Shown here piece after piece: positions 53,381-62,565 of a DNA stretch of 64,000 nt. Made by a program: the position numbers and the translations under genes. How positions within the stretch are numbered: the stretch's first letter is position 1; each line of letters starts with the position of its first letter. The notes beneath the pieces were generated by a model. That model saw only the letters and a program-made list of their open reading frames with translations, did no database searches and was not told where the DNA came from. The stretch is from SAR86 cluster bacterium SAR86B. GTDB taxonomy: Bacteria > Pseudomonadota > Gammaproteobacteria > Magnimaribacterales > D2472. Location of the stretch: positions 1 through 64,000 of the forward strand of contig CAJJAC010000005.1 of assembly GCA_905181955.1 (NCBI GenBank), written 5' to 3'.

Positions 53381-53814
53381 TAGTTATGAAAAATAAACAA
53401 AAAGGTTTTACGTTAATAGAGCTAATGGTAGTCCTAGTTATATTAGGAATGCTCACAACAATTGTTGCAGTGAATGTATCACCTTTTCTTCAAAGAGCAA
53501 ATTTAGAGAAGATTAGAGCAGATGTTGCTCAAACAGGCAAAGCTTTGGAGTTATATAAGTTTAATGAGATGACTTATCCAAGTACATCGCAAGGCTTAGA
53601 TGCACTAGTCATGCCTCATTCAGAGCTAAAAAGACCATTTATGTACCCTGAAGATGGCTATATAAATTCTATACCTACAGATCCATGGGGAAGAGAGTAC
53701 ATATATGAAAATCCACCTCAGAAATCTAAAGACTATGACCTCTATACTCTTGGCGCTGATGGTATCGAAGGCGGAACTGGTGAAAACTCAGATATTGGCA
53801 ACTGGCTACAATAG
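53377..53814 (+). CDS. gspG: T2SS major pseudopilin GspG
   Basis: A 145-residue pseudopilin. The prepilin cleavage site is KG-FTLIELMVVLVILGML with Glu5 conserved. The C-domain has the GspG calcium-loop region TDPWGREYIYENP and ends with DGIEGGTGENSDIGNW. It is cleaved and methylated by the prepilin peptidase at 39585-40331 and forms the pseudopilus shaft. Confidence 0.95.
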   Translation: MIVMKNKQKGFTLIELMVVLVILGMLTTIVAVNVSPFLQRANLEKIRADVAQTGKALELYKFNEMTYPSTSQGLDALVMPHSELKRPFMYPEDGYINSIPTDPWGREYIYENPPQKSKDYDLYTLGADGIEGGTGENSDIGNWLQ

Positions 53815-54301
53815 AAAGAATAAAGGTTTTACCTTATTAGAATTACTTGTAGTACTTTTAATAATTGGTATTGCATCATCAGCTATTCTTATAAATACAT
53901 CATCCATAGATAGAATTATAAAAGGCGGCATGTCAGTTGAAAAAAATTTTCAACTGATCTCTGAGGAGAGCATTCTTTCTAGTAAGATCTTGGGATGGTT
54001 TCCTGGAAAATCCTCTCAAAAAATATTTATACTAGATTCATCTGGTAAAAAAAACTCTGAATTCAATTCAGAATCATTAGATTCTTACTGGAATAGCATC
54101 TCTGAATATCAAAAAATTATAAAAGGTAGCGATGGTGAGGAAGTCGAATTAAACTCTGATATAACAGATTACCCAGTTATTATTTTTTATCCATCAGGTG
54201 AAAATTCAGGTGCTGAGCTATTTATTTATAGAGATGAATATGTTCAAAAAATTATCATCTCCCAAAATGGCAAGATTAACAATGAAACAAAACTTAAATA
54301 A
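53795..54301 (+). CDS. gspH: T2SS minor pseudopilin GspH
   Basis: A prepilin with cleavage motif NKG-FTLLELLVVLLIIG followed by a beta-rich domain. The frame extends upstream to ATG 53705 inside gspG, but that would add a long leader; TTG 53795, 20 bases inside the gspG end, gives a normal short leader (ATGYNRKNKG). Start uncertain. About 168 residues from TTG. Position between gspG and gspI supports GspH. Confidence 0.8.
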   Translation: MATGYNRKNKGFTLLELLVVLLIIGIASSAILINTSSIDRIIKGGMSVEKNFQLISEESILSSKILGWFPGKSSQKIFILDSSGKKNSEFNSESLDSYWNSISEYQKIIKGSDGEEVELNSDITDYPVIIFYPSGENSGAELFIYRDEYVQKIIISQNGKINNETKLK

Positions 54302-54650
54302 AGGCTTCAGCCTTTTAGAGGTTGCAATTGCACTATTGATTTTAAGTACATCTGTTATGGCTATCTATCAAGTAATCTCCACATCAACAATTTCTACATT
54401 TGAATTAGAGGATAGACATATAGCAAGAGAAATTGGAAATAATCGAGTAGCTTTAATGAATACTATTGATATACCTCAAGGTACTGGAACAAGAGAGGGA
54501 AGCATTAATATGGCTGGGTTTGAGTGGGAATGGAGAGAGGAAATTTCAAAGGGCCCAGCAATAAATGTTTATGAGTATTCAATACTAATTAAAAAATTAG
54601 AAGCTTCAAATTATATCTATGAAGCCAGAGGTTATCTTGTTAAAAAATAA
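54282..54650 (+). CDS. gspI: T2SS minor pseudopilin GspI
   Basis: A 122-residue prepilin with leader MKQNLNKG, then FSLLEVAIALLILSTSVMAIYQ. The GspI-type core GFEWEWREEI follows at about residue 80. ATG 54282 overlaps the gspH end by 20 bases and gives a standard leader length. It belongs to the tip complex with GspJ and GspK. Confidence 0.88.
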   Translation: MKQNLNKGFSLLEVAIALLILSTSVMAIYQVISTSTISTFELEDRHIAREIGNNRVALMNTIDIPQGTGTREGSINMAGFEWEWREEISKGPAINVYEYSILIKKLEASNYIYEARGYLVKK

Positions 54651-55239
54651 TAGAAAAGGCTTTACCCTTATTGAAGTACTTGTATCAATAGTAATACTTA
54701 GCATCATTGCTATTGTGTCAACAAATTTTTTACAGTCATCACTTGAGGCCAGAGAGCAGGGAGCAAGCAAATTACAAAATGTTAAAGAGCTTAATATAGC
54801 TTCAAGTATTGTAAGAAGAGATATGCGCCAAATTCTAAATGTTCCAATAAGAGATTACTTTGGTAATAATTTAAAGGGTAATTTTATTGCTGATGCTTCT
54901 TCTAATTCCATTGTATTTACAACTCTAGTGAACTCATCCTTTTCAACATCAAGGGTCAGAAGAATTGAATATCTATATCAAGATAATGCCTTTATAAGAA
55001 GACAATATTTTGCAGATAATCCATATTCATATGAAGAATATTTTGAGACAATTCTTTTAGATGAAGTTACGAACATTGAGTTTAGTTATATGATTAATTC
55101 AAAGTGGTACGCATTATGGCCAATTGACATTATCACTAAAAGAAAAATACCAGAATTAGTAAAGATAACTTTTATTAAAAATAATTTGCAATATGACTGG
55201 TTTATTAATCCTAATATAGATTATGTATATAAAAAATAA
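54619..55239 (+). CDS. gspJ: T2SS minor pseudopilin GspJ
   Basis: A 206-residue prepilin with leader ending NNRKG, then FTLIEVLVSIVILSIIAIVS. The GspJ-type body contains VRRDMRQILNVPIRD and VRRIEYLYQDNAFIRRQY. It overlaps gspI by 32 bases and gspK by 17, so the operon is translationally packed. Confidence 0.9.
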   Translation: MKPEVILLKNNRKGFTLIEVLVSIVILSIIAIVSTNFLQSSLEAREQGASKLQNVKELNIASSIVRRDMRQILNVPIRDYFGNNLKGNFIADASSNSIVFTTLVNSSFSTSRVRRIEYLYQDNAFIRRQYFADNPYSYEEYFETILLDEVTNIEFSYMINSKWYALWPIDIITKRKIPELVKITFIKNNLQYDWFINPNIDYVYKK

Positions 55240-56197
55240 GGAAAGAGGGGTTATCCTTATCACTGTTTTACTAATAGTTCTCGTGCTATCAGCAATAGCT
55301 ATGTCAATTGGTAATAATTTTCTTTTAGCTTTTAAAAGATCTATATATCAGGATCTTCAATCAAATAGTTTTGAATTATTTAAAAATATTGAATCTATTT
55401 CCATACAAAGAATTGAAGAAAAAAATAGGTTTGGATCTCAGGCTTTGACGAAGGACGACCCTCTATTTAAAGATGCCTTTTATTTTGAATTACCTAATGG
55501 TCAACTATATGCTCAAATTTCAGATGCTTCAAATTGTTTGAATATAAACTCAGTTGTCTCTTTATCTAATAAAAACTATGTACAAAATCCAAAGGGAATG
55601 GCTGCTCTCAAAAAATATTTAATGTACAAAAAGTTTGATGAAAGAGATATAGATTCATTGATAGATCAGATGATTGATTGGATTGATATTGATAATCAAC
55701 CTAGACAAGGAGGTTTAGAAGATTATTTTTATACAGGTCCACTTCATACTCCTCAGCAATACACTAGCAAAAGACTTTTTTATGACTTATCTGAACTTAA
55801 AAATTTACCAGCTTTCAGAAATTTTAATTGGAATGATGTTAGTAACTATTTATGCTCAATCCCTTTATCGGGAAATTCTAAAGTGAATATAAATACCTTG
55901 AATATGGAGGATTCTGAGCTTTTATCCTCCTTGTTACCAAATGCAACAGTTAAAGATGCTGAGGCAATTATTGCTAGTATTCCACAAGAAGGCTTTGTTG
56001 ATATATCTCAGCTTATGCTTGAATTTCCAGGAGTTGATTTTACTAATAGCAATGCTACTATTTTCTTCACATCAAATCTATTTTCCATTAAATCTGAGAT
56101 AATAAGCGAAGATATGAAGATCAGCTCAGAAAGTATTTTATATTTAGAAAATAATAGAAATGGATATATTGTTTCTAGAACATACAATGGGCTTTAG
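55223..56197 (+). CDS. gspK: T2SS minor pseudopilin GspK
   Basis: A 324-residue protein with leader KERG-VILITVLLIVLVLSAIAMS, lacking Glu5 as is normal for GspK. The large body has the saposin-like insert typical of the family: DSLIDQMIDWIDIDNQPRQGG and a C-terminal VNINTLNMEDSELLSSLLP helix-hairpin region. It caps the pseudopilus tip. Confidence 0.92.
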   Translation: MYIKNKERGVILITVLLIVLVLSAIAMSIGNNFLLAFKRSIYQDLQSNSFELFKNIESISIQRIEEKNRFGSQALTKDDPLFKDAFYFELPNGQLYAQISDASNCLNINSVVSLSNKNYVQNPKGMAALKKYLMYKKFDERDIDSLIDQMIDWIDIDNQPRQGGLEDYFYTGPLHTPQQYTSKRLFYDLSELKNLPAFRNFNWNDVSNYLCSIPLSGNSKVNINTLNMEDSELLSSLLPNATVKDAEAIIASIPQEGFVDISQLMLEFPGVDFTNSNATIFFTSNLFSIKSEIISEDMKISSESILYLENNRNGYIVSRTYNGL

Positions 56198-56206
56198 CCA
56201 AAAGAT

Positions 56207-57373
56207 ATGCATAGATATTTATTACATAATTTAACCACTAGCCATGATGAAATTGAGCTTTTTCATTATGTTGATAATATTTTTCAATCAAAAAAACAAC
56301 TTAATATAGATGATATATCTGATCATATTAACTCAGACTCAGAAACTTTTTATTTCATACCTTCTTCAAAAATAGCATCAGTTGCCTTGGATGCATCTCA
56401 AAAGGATAATGATGAGGCTACACGAGCAAGGCTGCTATCTGAAATGGATGATTTTATAGTCAGTGATATATCTGAAAATGAGATATTTATACATAGAAAT
56501 TCCAAACTCAACTTAGCAATATTAGTTGATAAGAGTTACTTAGCATCCATAACTAAAAAATTAAGAGTCACAGGTTCAAAAATTTATATTTATCCTGAGC
56601 ATATGCTTTCTTTCTTAAAAAATGAATCTTCGATTTTTCAAATTGCAGATAGATTTATTTTCTCATTTTCTTCTGGAGAGGGCTTTTCCCAAAATGCGAC
56701 ACATTTAGAAGATTATTTAAAGTTAGTGAAAAAGGAAAGGGAGGACTTTTCACCTAAGGTATTTTTAAATAACAAGATTCTTGCTGACAATTTTAAAAAT
56801 AGTGAGATAGAGAATATAAGCATCGAATCACTCCATCTTAATCTTATAAATAAGCATTTATTCCTACCCAACCTTTATCTTAGTGGCTTTCATTTAGATT
56901 ATTGGATAAAAAGATATCAGATAAATAAACTGGACCTTGCTCTTGCAATTGCAGCTATAAGCCTCCTTATTATTTATCCAATTTCTAGCACGTTTTTAAA
57001 TAATTCTTATGCTGATGAGTATAAAAATGAAACAGTAAGCCTCTTTAAAAAGATTAATCCTAATATCAAGAGAGTTGTTAATCCTCGAAGGCAAATAGAT
57101 GAAATTTTGAATTCGTATGATCTAGAGCAGGCTTCAAATTTAAGTATTTCTGGTCTTGATAGTATAAAAAGACTAGATATACCTGAGATTACTAAGCTTT
57201 ATATGAATATTAATAAATCTGAGGCTCAATTAACGCTTTTAGGCTTGGGAAGTAATCAATACAAGTTTTTAATTAATCTTATGCCTCAAGCAAATCTTAT
57301 CTTAATAAAAGAAGATTTAGAGACTAATGATGGAAAAGTGTCTGGCTCTATCCTCATAGGGATTACAAATTAA
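56207..57373 (+). CDS. gspL: T2SS assembly protein GspL
   Basis: A 388-residue protein with an actin-like cytoplasmic N-domain (about 1-235), one TM helix (LALAIAAISLLIIYPISS, about 245-262) and a small ferredoxin-like periplasmic domain. Sequence is weakly conserved in this family; the call rests on topology, length and position between gspK and gspM. It recruits GspE to the membrane. Confidence 0.8.
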   Translation: MHRYLLHNLTTSHDEIELFHYVDNIFQSKKQLNIDDISDHINSDSETFYFIPSSKIASVALDASQKDNDEATRARLLSEMDDFIVSDISENEIFIHRNSKLNLAILVDKSYLASITKKLRVTGSKIYIYPEHMLSFLKNESSIFQIADRFIFSFSSGEGFSQNATHLEDYLKLVKKEREDFSPKVFLNNKILADNFKNSEIENISIESLHLNLINKHLFLPNLYLSGFHLDYWIKRYQINKLDLALAIAAISLLIIYPISSTFLNNSYADEYKNETVSLFKKINPNIKRVVNPRRQIDEILNSYDLEQASNLSISGLDSIKRLDIPEITKLYMNINKSEAQLTLLGLGSNQYKFLINLMPQANLILIKEDLETNDGKVSGSILIGITN

Positions 57374-57375
57374 TC

Positions 57376-57834
57376 ATGAAAGAGATATTCAATAACCTTC
57401 AAAGTAGAGAAAAGAGCTTATTAGTTATTTTGTCAGCCATTGTTATATTAGGAATTATTTTATCTTCTGGAACTAATCTTTATAGCAATCTCCAAGAGTC
57501 ATCTCAGAGATTAAACTCTGCTAAATCAGATTATGATTATGTTTATAGTCAGGCTGAAGTCTTATCATTTAATCTTGCCCAACAAAGCTTCTTGTTAAAC
57601 GCAGAAACTGCCTATGCAACGTTAGATATTATGGCTAAAGATTATGAGCTAATTAATTATGTTTTAACCAAGAATAAATCAGAACTTAAGATGGTTTATA
57701 TTTTGAATGATCTAGAAAGGTCTCTCTTATTTATTGAAGATTCAGTCAAGATTATTGGCATAATGCCACTTTCAATAGAAGTATCAAGACTTAATGAAAT
57801 AAAGCGATTCACGGTTATTTTTAATACTAATTAA
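57376..57834 (+). CDS. gspM: T2SS assembly protein GspM
   Basis: A 152-residue protein with an N-terminal TM helix (about 15-31) after a short basic stretch (NLQSREKSLL, typical of GspM), a coiled-coil segment and a small periplasmic domain. It starts two bases after gspL. Last gene of the operon; no gspN follows. Confidence 0.82.
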   Translation: MKEIFNNLQSREKSLLVILSAIVILGIILSSGTNLYSNLQESSQRLNSAKSDYDYVYSQAEVLSFNLAQQSFLLNAETAYATLDIMAKDYELINYVLTKNKSELKMVYILNDLERSLLFIEDSVKIIGIMPLSIEVSRLNEIKRFTVIFNTN

Positions 57835-57860
57835 TTTAAATATATTATTTACAAATATGA

Positions 57861-58721
57861 TTAGTTATTTTTAATTTTAATCTTCTCTGAATAAAGCTCA
57901 TGAAAGAGCTTCACTGCTGTTGAGTCAGATACTCCCCATCTAGTTGATGCAATCTTAGATATGGATAATTTACTAATTATCTGGGAATATATATCAATAG
58001 CTGAATCAATAACATCAACCCTGTCATCATTAAGATTATATTTAGATTTTTTTTCTAACTTATCAAGCTCAGATAGCTTACTTGCTTTTATATTAAAATC
58101 TTCAATGGTCATAGATTGCATTTTATAAATATTAAAAAAAGATCTAATATTCCCTCCAATTCCTACAAGCCTCATTCTATCTTCATGCTGAGCTAACCAA
58201 TCAAACATTCTCTGCCACTCATCTTTATTTTCCATACCTAAATAATTTCTTACAGCACCAAGCTGAAAAGACTGAATATAGTCCTTCTCTTTAGTATGAA
58301 TATAAAATTCTGTTGAGCCTCCACCAATATCCACATATACCTTTTTTGATGAAGATTGAGCTTTTGGATGAAATCTAATTAATTTAGCTTCCTCTAATCC
58401 AGAAATTATTGTTATTGGATGCTCGATACTATTTTCAACTATTCGCCTTGCATCCTCAGAGTTAGAGGTGTCTCTAAATGCAGAAGTTGCGACGATTTCA
58501 TACATCTCTATCTTGTTATCTTCAAAATATTTTTTATACTTTCCTAATACATTAGTAAGAGCACTTAATTTATTATCTGATAAGCATCCTTCTTTAAATA
58601 CATCGGTTCCAAGCCTCATGGGAGTTCGTTTGCTCTCTATAAACTCTATAGAGGTTGGGGTGGTTGTAAATATTTTAGATTTAATAGCATTTGTACCTAT
58701 ATCAATAGCTGCAATTTTCAT
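57861..58721 (-). CDS. ppx: Ppx/GppA exopolyphosphatase-family protein, short form
   Basis: A 286-residue actin-like ASKHA phosphatase. Motifs are AAIDIGTNAIKSK at the N-terminus, VATSAFRDTSN, IISGLEEAKLIRF and VDIGGGSTEFYI. It lacks the C-terminal HD-like domain that makes E. coli Ppx about 500 residues, so it matches the two-domain short class. It removes terminal phosphates from polyphosphate or acts on pppGpp. Five bases separate it from ppk2 in the same operon, pairing a polyphosphate kinase with a polyphosphatase. Confidence 0.88.
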   Translation of the reverse strand: MKIAAIDIGTNAIKSKIFTTTPTSIEFIESKRTPMRLGTDVFKEGCLSDNKLSALTNVLGKYKKYFEDNKIEMYEIVATSAFRDTSNSEDARRIVENSIEHPITIISGLEEAKLIRFHPKAQSSSKKVYVDIGGGSTEFYIHTKEKDYIQSFQLGAVRNYLGMENKDEWQRMFDWLAQHEDRMRLVGIGGNIRSFFNIYKMQSMTIEDFNIKASKLSELDKLEKKSKYNLNDDRVDVIDSAIDIYSQIISKLSISKIASTRWGVSDSTAVKLFHELYSEKIKIKNN

Positions 58722-58726
58722 ATTAA

Positions 58727-59566
58727 TTAAGCATCATCTGAATATTTAGTTATCGACATATACTGCTGATAATTTAAATTATTAAATATTACGCCATCAA
58801 GACTAGCTGAATAGTTTGCTATATCTTTTGACCAAGAGACTGGTTTTAAAAGTTTCTTTTTATCATAATCAGTTTTATTAAGTAAAAATCTTAATGCTGT
58901 CAACCTTGCAATCATTTTATTGTTTGAATTAATTACTATCCACGGCGAACTGTCTGTTGATGTTTTATTAAACATTTGCTCTTTATATAAGGTGAAGGCA
59001 TCCCATTTTGTAACAATGCGTTCATCATTTTCTGATAATTTCCAATATTTTAATTGCGAATTCCTTCTTGCATTTATTCTTTTTTTTTGCTGATCTTGTG
59101 ATAATGAAAAATAAAATTTAGTAATCTCTGTTCCAGATTCAGCAAGATCATCTTCCCATTTATTAACTCTATTCATAAAAGATCTGTACTGTTTTTCATT
59201 ACAATAATTCATTACAGGTTCAGTAATAGCTCTTGTATACCAAGACCTATCTAAAAAGGCTATTTCTCCTTTTTTTGGTAACACTTTTTGCCATCTTTGA
59301 AACCAATGCGATGACTCCCATTTAGACGGTATACCGAGATGCACATAGCGAAAATTTTTAGGAATAAGATGCTCAGAAAAAAAATTAATTGCTGAACTTT
59401 TTCCAGCTGTATCCCTCCCTTCAAAGGCAATACATATCTTCCTATTATTTTTAATTACATCTTCTTGCAGTTTAAGAAGTTCAATCTGAAGTCTTCTTTT
59501 TTCGAGTAAATAAGCGTTCGGATTAAGCTTTTTATAAATAGTTTGATCTAAAGATATTAATGACAT
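58727..59566 (-). CDS. ppk2: polyphosphate kinase 2 (PPK2 family)
   Basis: A 279-residue PPK2 with Walker A FEGRDTAGKSSAINFF (about 45-60), Walker B IAFLDRSWYTRA and the lid arginines RINARRNSQLKYWKLS. It transfers phosphate between polyphosphate and nucleotides; the class I-III preference is not decided. ATG 59566 is chosen because TATAAA lies exactly six bases upstream, matching the window's leaderless pattern, and it fits the usual family start; an in-frame ATG at 59632 lies upstream of that promoter. Confidence 0.9.
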   Translation of the reverse strand: MSLISLDQTIYKKLNPNAYLLEKRRLQIELLKLQEDVIKNNRKICIAFEGRDTAGKSSAINFFSEHLIPKNFRYVHLGIPSKWESSHWFQRWQKVLPKKGEIAFLDRSWYTRAITEPVMNYCNEKQYRSFMNRVNKWEDDLAESGTEITKFYFSLSQDQQKKRINARRNSQLKYWKLSENDERIVTKWDAFTLYKEQMFNKTSTDSSPWIVINSNNKMIARLTALRFLLNKTDYDKKKLLKPVSWSKDIANYSASLDGVIFNNLNYQQYMSITKYSDDA

Positions 59567-59626
59567 GGCATATTTATAACAAAGTTTAATTTTAGAAGAA
59601 ACTAATTCACCAAAAAGTACATGTTT

Positions 59627-59644
59627 CTTCACTAAAATGTCACA
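59627..59644. promoter_or_regulatory. candidate Pho box between ppk2 and pit
   Basis: CTTCACT-AAAA-TGTCACA: the second half is identical to the repeats at 48205 and 48216, while the first half matches at four of seven positions, with an 11-base period and an A-rich spacer as in PHO boxes. It lies upstream of TATACT (59659-59664), a likely -10 of the Pit gene. Confidence 0.5.
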
Positions 59645-59691
59645 TGAGAAAGTTTAAATATACTTATATAAACTATATATGAACATTTATT

Positions 59692-60939
59692 ATGGAAACA
59701 TTATTTCTTGACCCGACTCTAATTCTTATTATAGCAGCTTTTGCTGGCTTCTTTATGGCTTTTGGAATTGGAGCTAATGATGTAGCTAATGCAATGGGAA
59801 CCTCAGTAGGAAGTAAGGCAATAACCTTAAAACAAGCAATATTCATTGCAGCAATATTTGAATTTCTTGGAGCATACTTAGCTGGTGGCGAGGTTACTAA
59901 TACTATTAGGAAAGGTATTGTCGACCCTGGTCTTTATGCAGATAATCAAGATATATTTATTATCGGCATGCTATCAGCGCTTCTTGCCGCCGGCACTTGG
60001 CTATTTATAGCAAGTAACAAAGGATGGCCTGTATCAACGACACATTCAATTGTGGGCGCTATAGTTGGATTTGTTATTATTTCAATGGGCTTTCAAGCAG
60101 TCTCCTGGGGTAAGGTTGGAATTATTGCAGCTAGTTGGGTTGTTTCGCCTGCTATTGCCGGCACTATGGCTTTCTTTATATTCTTAAGTGCAAAAAAATT
60201 AATTCTTGATAGAAGAGATCCAGCTCAAGCAGCTGTCTCTTTAATTCCTATGTACAGTTTTTTTGTAGCTATTATTATTGGTTTAGTTACAGCTAGAAAA
60301 GGTTTAAAACATGTTGGCTTGCCTTTGTCTGATGTTGAAATTCTTATTGCTACTGGAGTTTTTGGTATTCTAGTAGCCATTCTTACATCAGTATTACTAA
60401 ATGTTAATAAACAAAAAATAAGAGAACATGGCGTGGAATCAGCATTTGCGATACTTATGCTTGTCACCGCTTCAGCTATGGCATTTGCTCATGGCTCAAA
60501 TGATGTCGCTAATGCCATTGGGCCTGTATCTGCAATTATTAGTGTTGCTACAGAGGGCGAAATCGGCTCTAAGGCAACAGTTAGTCCATGGGTGCTATTA
60601 TTAGGCGGAATAGGGATAGTCTTCGGCTTGGCTATGCTGGGCGGAAGAGTGATTAAAACAGTCGGAAGTAAAATTACACAACTAACTCCAAGTTTAGGTT
60701 TTTCTGCTGAAATGGCTGCCGCATCTACTGTTGTTGCTGCTACATATATAGGCTTTCCAATTTCTACAACGCACACTCTGGTTGGAGCTGTTATCGGAGT
60801 TGGCTTGGCTAAAGGTATAGAGCATCTTGATCTAAAATCTATTGGAAGAATCGTGTTGTCATGGGTTGTAACAATACCAGCCGGAGCATCGCTTACTATA
60901 ATTTTCTATGTTATTTTGAGAATTATATTTGGAGTATAA
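59692..60939 (+). CDS. pitA: Pit-family inorganic phosphate transporter
   Basis: A 415-residue inner-membrane carrier with about ten helices. The two PHO4 signature repeats are FGIGANDVANAMGTSVGSKA and FAHGSNDVANAIGPVSAI. It imports phosphate, usually as metal-phosphate with a cation. It is divergent from the polyphosphate kinase operon and directly abuts the porin gene. A candidate Pho box lies upstream. The exact symbol is by family only. Confidence 0.93.
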   Translation: METLFLDPTLILIIAAFAGFFMAFGIGANDVANAMGTSVGSKAITLKQAIFIAAIFEFLGAYLAGGEVTNTIRKGIVDPGLYADNQDIFIIGMLSALLAAGTWLFIASNKGWPVSTTHSIVGAIVGFVIISMGFQAVSWGKVGIIAASWVVSPAIAGTMAFFIFLSAKKLILDRRDPAQAAVSLIPMYSFFVAIIIGLVTARKGLKHVGLPLSDVEILIATGVFGILVAILTSVLLNVNKQKIREHGVESAFAILMLVTASAMAFAHGSNDVANAIGPVSAIISVATEGEIGSKATVSPWVLLLGGIGIVFGLAMLGGRVIKTVGSKITQLTPSLGFSAEMAAASTVVAATYIGFPISTTHTLVGAVIGVGLAKGIEHLDLKSIGRIVLSWVVTIPAGASLTIIFYVILRIIFGV

Positions 60940-61902
60940 ATGCAAAAGCTTTCAAGAGTTAGGAAGGTTTTAAATATTAATTTTGTCGTGACATACTCGC
61001 ATAAACTTAAAAAACTATTTTTAATAAATCTCTTCATGATGAGCTCCTTTGCATCGTCAGAAATAGAATTTTATGGAAAACTTAATTTAAATTTAGAAAA
61101 TGCTGAAAGCAAGACATCACAAGAAACTGATTTTAAGAATAATGCATCTAGAATTGGTATAAAAAGTTCCTTTTTAATGTCGGAATCTATAAAGATTTCT
61201 TTTCAAATTGAAGCAGAGATAGACCCAACTGATATCAAGGCAGATGAAGATAAAGTTTTTAAAGAAAGAAATACTTATATTGCTATAAGTGGAAATTTTG
61301 GAAAAGTATTTACTGGCACTCATGATACGGCTTTTAAAAATTCACAGTTACAAATAGATCAATTTAATGATACCAGGGCAGATATTAAATATATTCTTCT
61401 TGGTGAAAACAGAATGAATAGCATGATTGGATATACTAGCCCCTATATCATAAAGGGACTTAAGATTTCGCTTAATTCAATTAGCCAATCAGCAGGATCT
61501 TATGAATCCATTTCAGCGGATTACTCAATAAACAAAATTAAAGCTTCATTTGCAATAGACAAAAATGCAAAAGGGCATAAAGGGGAAAGGTTTGCCATCA
61601 TGATTCCTTTTCAAAATATTGATATAGGCTTTCTTTATCAATCCTCTAAAAAAACCTTAATTAATAAATCATACTCAGGTCATGTAATAAGTATAAAAAG
61701 AAATTTTTTAAATCAAGGTAGTTTATATATACAAAATGCTAAATCGAATATGAAGATTCTTTCAGGTAATCAAACTTCTATAGGTTATTCCCATAAAATA
61801 AATAATACCACTAAGACTTTTCTTCATTATTCAAAACTAACCAAAGGCACTAATTTAGATGACATTACTTTTGCCTCAATTGGTTTTGAATATAAATTTT
61901 AA
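60940..61902 (+). CDS. general-type outer-membrane porin
   Basis: A 16-strand-type porin of about 304-320 residues. IEFYGKLNLNLE opens the barrel, followed by SRIGIKSSFLM and NTYIAISGNFGKVFTGTHDTAF, and it ends in aromatic FEYKF. The signal peptide is KKLFLINLFMMSSFASS; a GTG start at 60988 would give a normal leader, whereas ATG 60940 (right after the pit stop) gives a long one. It may feed phosphate or small anions to Pit across the outer membrane, inferred from pairing. Confidence 0.82.
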   Translation: MQKLSRVRKVLNINFVVTYSHKLKKLFLINLFMMSSFASSEIEFYGKLNLNLENAESKTSQETDFKNNASRIGIKSSFLMSESIKISFQIEAEIDPTDIKADEDKVFKERNTYIAISGNFGKVFTGTHDTAFKNSQLQIDQFNDTRADIKYILLGENRMNSMIGYTSPYIIKGLKISLNSISQSAGSYESISADYSINKIKASFAIDKNAKGHKGERFAIMIPFQNIDIGFLYQSSKKTLINKSYSGHVISIKRNFLNQGSLYIQNAKSNMKILSGNQTSIGYSHKINNTTKTFLHYSKLTKGTNLDDITFASIGFEYKF

Positions 61903-61958
61903 TTACTTTATTAACATTTCTTAATTTACTTTTCTAAACATTTGTCCATAATTAGATA

Positions 61959-62555
61959 ATGGGTGTTAATGCTAAACAGGAAAGAAGTAAATTAAGAGTA
62001 GCTAAGATAATTGAAGCTGCTCATCAAATACTTTTAATCCAAGAGACAGAAGACATAACAATTTCAAATTTAGCAATCCATTCTGACTTAAAAAGAACTT
62101 CTACTTATAAATTTTTTGCAAATCCCGATGACGTTAAGCTCTTACTTGTTGAAAGATACTTTGAGGAATGCTCTGCTGAATTTCGTGAATCTAATAATAA
62201 TCAAAATTATAATGATCTCTCTAAAGCACTTGAGGAGTCAGTAATAAGAATATTTAATTTCTTTTCTATAAATATCGGAGCGCAAAAGCTTATATTACGA
62301 AATACAGTAGTACCTCCTGCTAAGTCTGAAACGCTTCATTTACTTTCTTCTGAGGTTATATCTTTTATTGAAAAGAACATTAAGCTGCCTTCAATGTTTA
62401 ATAAAGAAGGTGTATTTCTTGTCATGGTTCAAATAATAATTTCTATCTTTTCATTAAATATTAAAGAGAATAGAGAACTAAACCAGATAGGAAAATTAGA
62501 AGCTCACAGAGCTGCATATTCTTATCTATTAAGCTGTATAGCTCAAAAAGACTAA
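61959..62555 (+). CDS. TetR-family transcriptional regulator
   Basis: A 198-residue regulator. The N-terminal TetR helix-turn-helix spans about residues 14-60 (AKIIEAAHQILLIQE, ITISNLAIHSDLKRTSTYKFFANPDD). The C-terminal helical domain differs freely, as usual. CATAAT lies six bases before the ATG, so leaderless translation is likely. It is convergent with the epoxide hydrolase gene and may or may not control it. Ligand unknown. Confidence 0.85.
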   Translation: MGVNAKQERSKLRVAKIIEAAHQILLIQETEDITISNLAIHSDLKRTSTYKFFANPDDVKLLLVERYFEECSAEFRESNNNQNYNDLSKALEESVIRIFNFFSINIGAQKLILRNTVVPPAKSETLHLLSSEVISFIEKNIKLPSMFNKEGVFLVMVQIIISIFSLNIKENRELNQIGKLEAHRAAYSYLLSCIAQKD

Positions 62556-62565
62556 ACTTTAAAAA

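Noticed and set aside
59567-59632. Upstream ATG at 59632 as the ppk2 start
   Set aside because: The extra 22 codons lie over a TATAAA box placed six bases before ATG 59566; the longer reading would include its own promoter.
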